A DNA stretch of 12,597 bases from SVTX01 sp045602385 (lineage in GTDB: Bacteria > Bacillota > Clostridia > Oscillospirales > CAG-272). Every line of letters begins with the position of its first letter. Position 1 is the stretch's first letter. The notes under the pieces were generated by a model that ran no database searches, was not told the DNA's origin, and saw only the letters and a list, made by a program, of their open reading frames with translations. The stretch spans positions 1 through 12,597 of the forward strand of contig JAZSBL010000014.1 in NCBI GenBank assembly GCA_045602385.1, given 5' to 3'. Below, in pieces: positions 12,441-12,597 of this stretch. Position numbers and translations under genes: made by a program.

Positions 12441-12597
12441 ATGGATATTTTAGAACAACTTAACGAAATTGCAGTTGAATACCGCGGAGAAGGCGGACTT
12501 AAAATGGGCGATAACTTTACCGAGCTAGGTTTCGATTCGCTTGATAAGGTAGAGCTTGTTATGGCTATCGAAGACAAATTCGGTATCACCTTTCCTG
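12441..12597 (+). CDS. acpP: Acyl carrier protein (partial; 3' end outside window)
   Basis: The first 52 residues are visible. ELGFDSLDKVELVMAIEDKFG is the classic acyl carrier protein site, with Ser33 of DSLD as the residue that receives the 4'-phosphopantetheine arm. The protein carries growing acyl chains in fatty acid synthesis. The start has GGAGG six bases upstream. The N-terminal helix is a few residues shorter than in E. coli AcpP, where the Ser is at about position 36-37. Preceded by its own consensus promoter; downstream partners (fab genes or others) are out of view, so a specialised carrier protein cannot be excluded. Confidence 0.92.
   Translation, partial: MDILEQLNEIAVEYRGEGGLKMGDNFTELGFDSLDKVELVMAIEDKFGITFP

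Overview
The window looks like chromosomal sequence of a Gram-positive anaerobe of the class Clostridia, probably an uncultured gut member of the Oscillospirales. The evidence is AGGAGG-type ribosome sites, near-consensus TTGACA/TATAAT promoters, tRNAs with encoded CCA, a bile-salt-hydrolase-type enzyme, a FeoA-FeoB-Cys-rich iron locus, RNase M5, and lipoproteins with CxxC repeats of the kind common in gut clostridia. The lineage is inferred from gene families, not measured. No prophage, CRISPR array, transposase or complete defence system was seen.

Layout. At 1-1288 (minus) is the N-terminal 429 residues of a large surface lipoprotein; its 3' end lies outside the window. A roughly 530-base AT-rich gap holds its promoter and structured leader and, facing the other way, the promoter of tRNA-Gln(TTG) (1823-1897), which ends in a 16-bp terminator hairpin. 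A bile salt hydrolase-type gene (2081-3022) and a small four-helix membrane protein with a consensus promoter (3109-3447) follow, closed by a strong terminator. Positions 3558-6350 form a probable three-gene operon: a U32/TrhP-type tRNA hydroxylation protein, UppP (undecaprenyl diphosphate recycling) and RNase M5 (5S rRNA maturation); the last two overlap by one base.

Positions 6350-7366 are the accessory part. An 80-90 bp inverted repeat brackets a cluster of small repeats (including a MITE-like element at 6500-6633) and one AT-rich small lipoprotein gene (6761-7168). Each arm of the inverted repeat starts at the stop codon of the adjacent housekeeping gene.

At 7370-9175 (minus) lies a Na+/phosphate cotransporter with a PhoU-like tail. 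Its upstream region carries hexamers at an 11-bp pitch that resemble a Pho box. Divergent from it, 9436-12020 is an iron-uptake operon: feoA, feoB and a FeoB-associated Cys-rich membrane protein. It has a consensus promoter and two identical 16-bp palindromes, one at the predicted transcription start and one just before feoB, which are good candidates for iron-regulator operators. The window closes with tRNA-Glu(CTC), its terminator, and the first 52 codons of an acyl carrier protein gene, each transcribed from its own consensus promoter.

Most genes are ordinary housekeeping or nutrient-uptake genes. The parts most worth a second look are the inverted-repeat cassette, the paired palindromes in feo, the putative Pho box, and the repeat-built surface lipoprotein.
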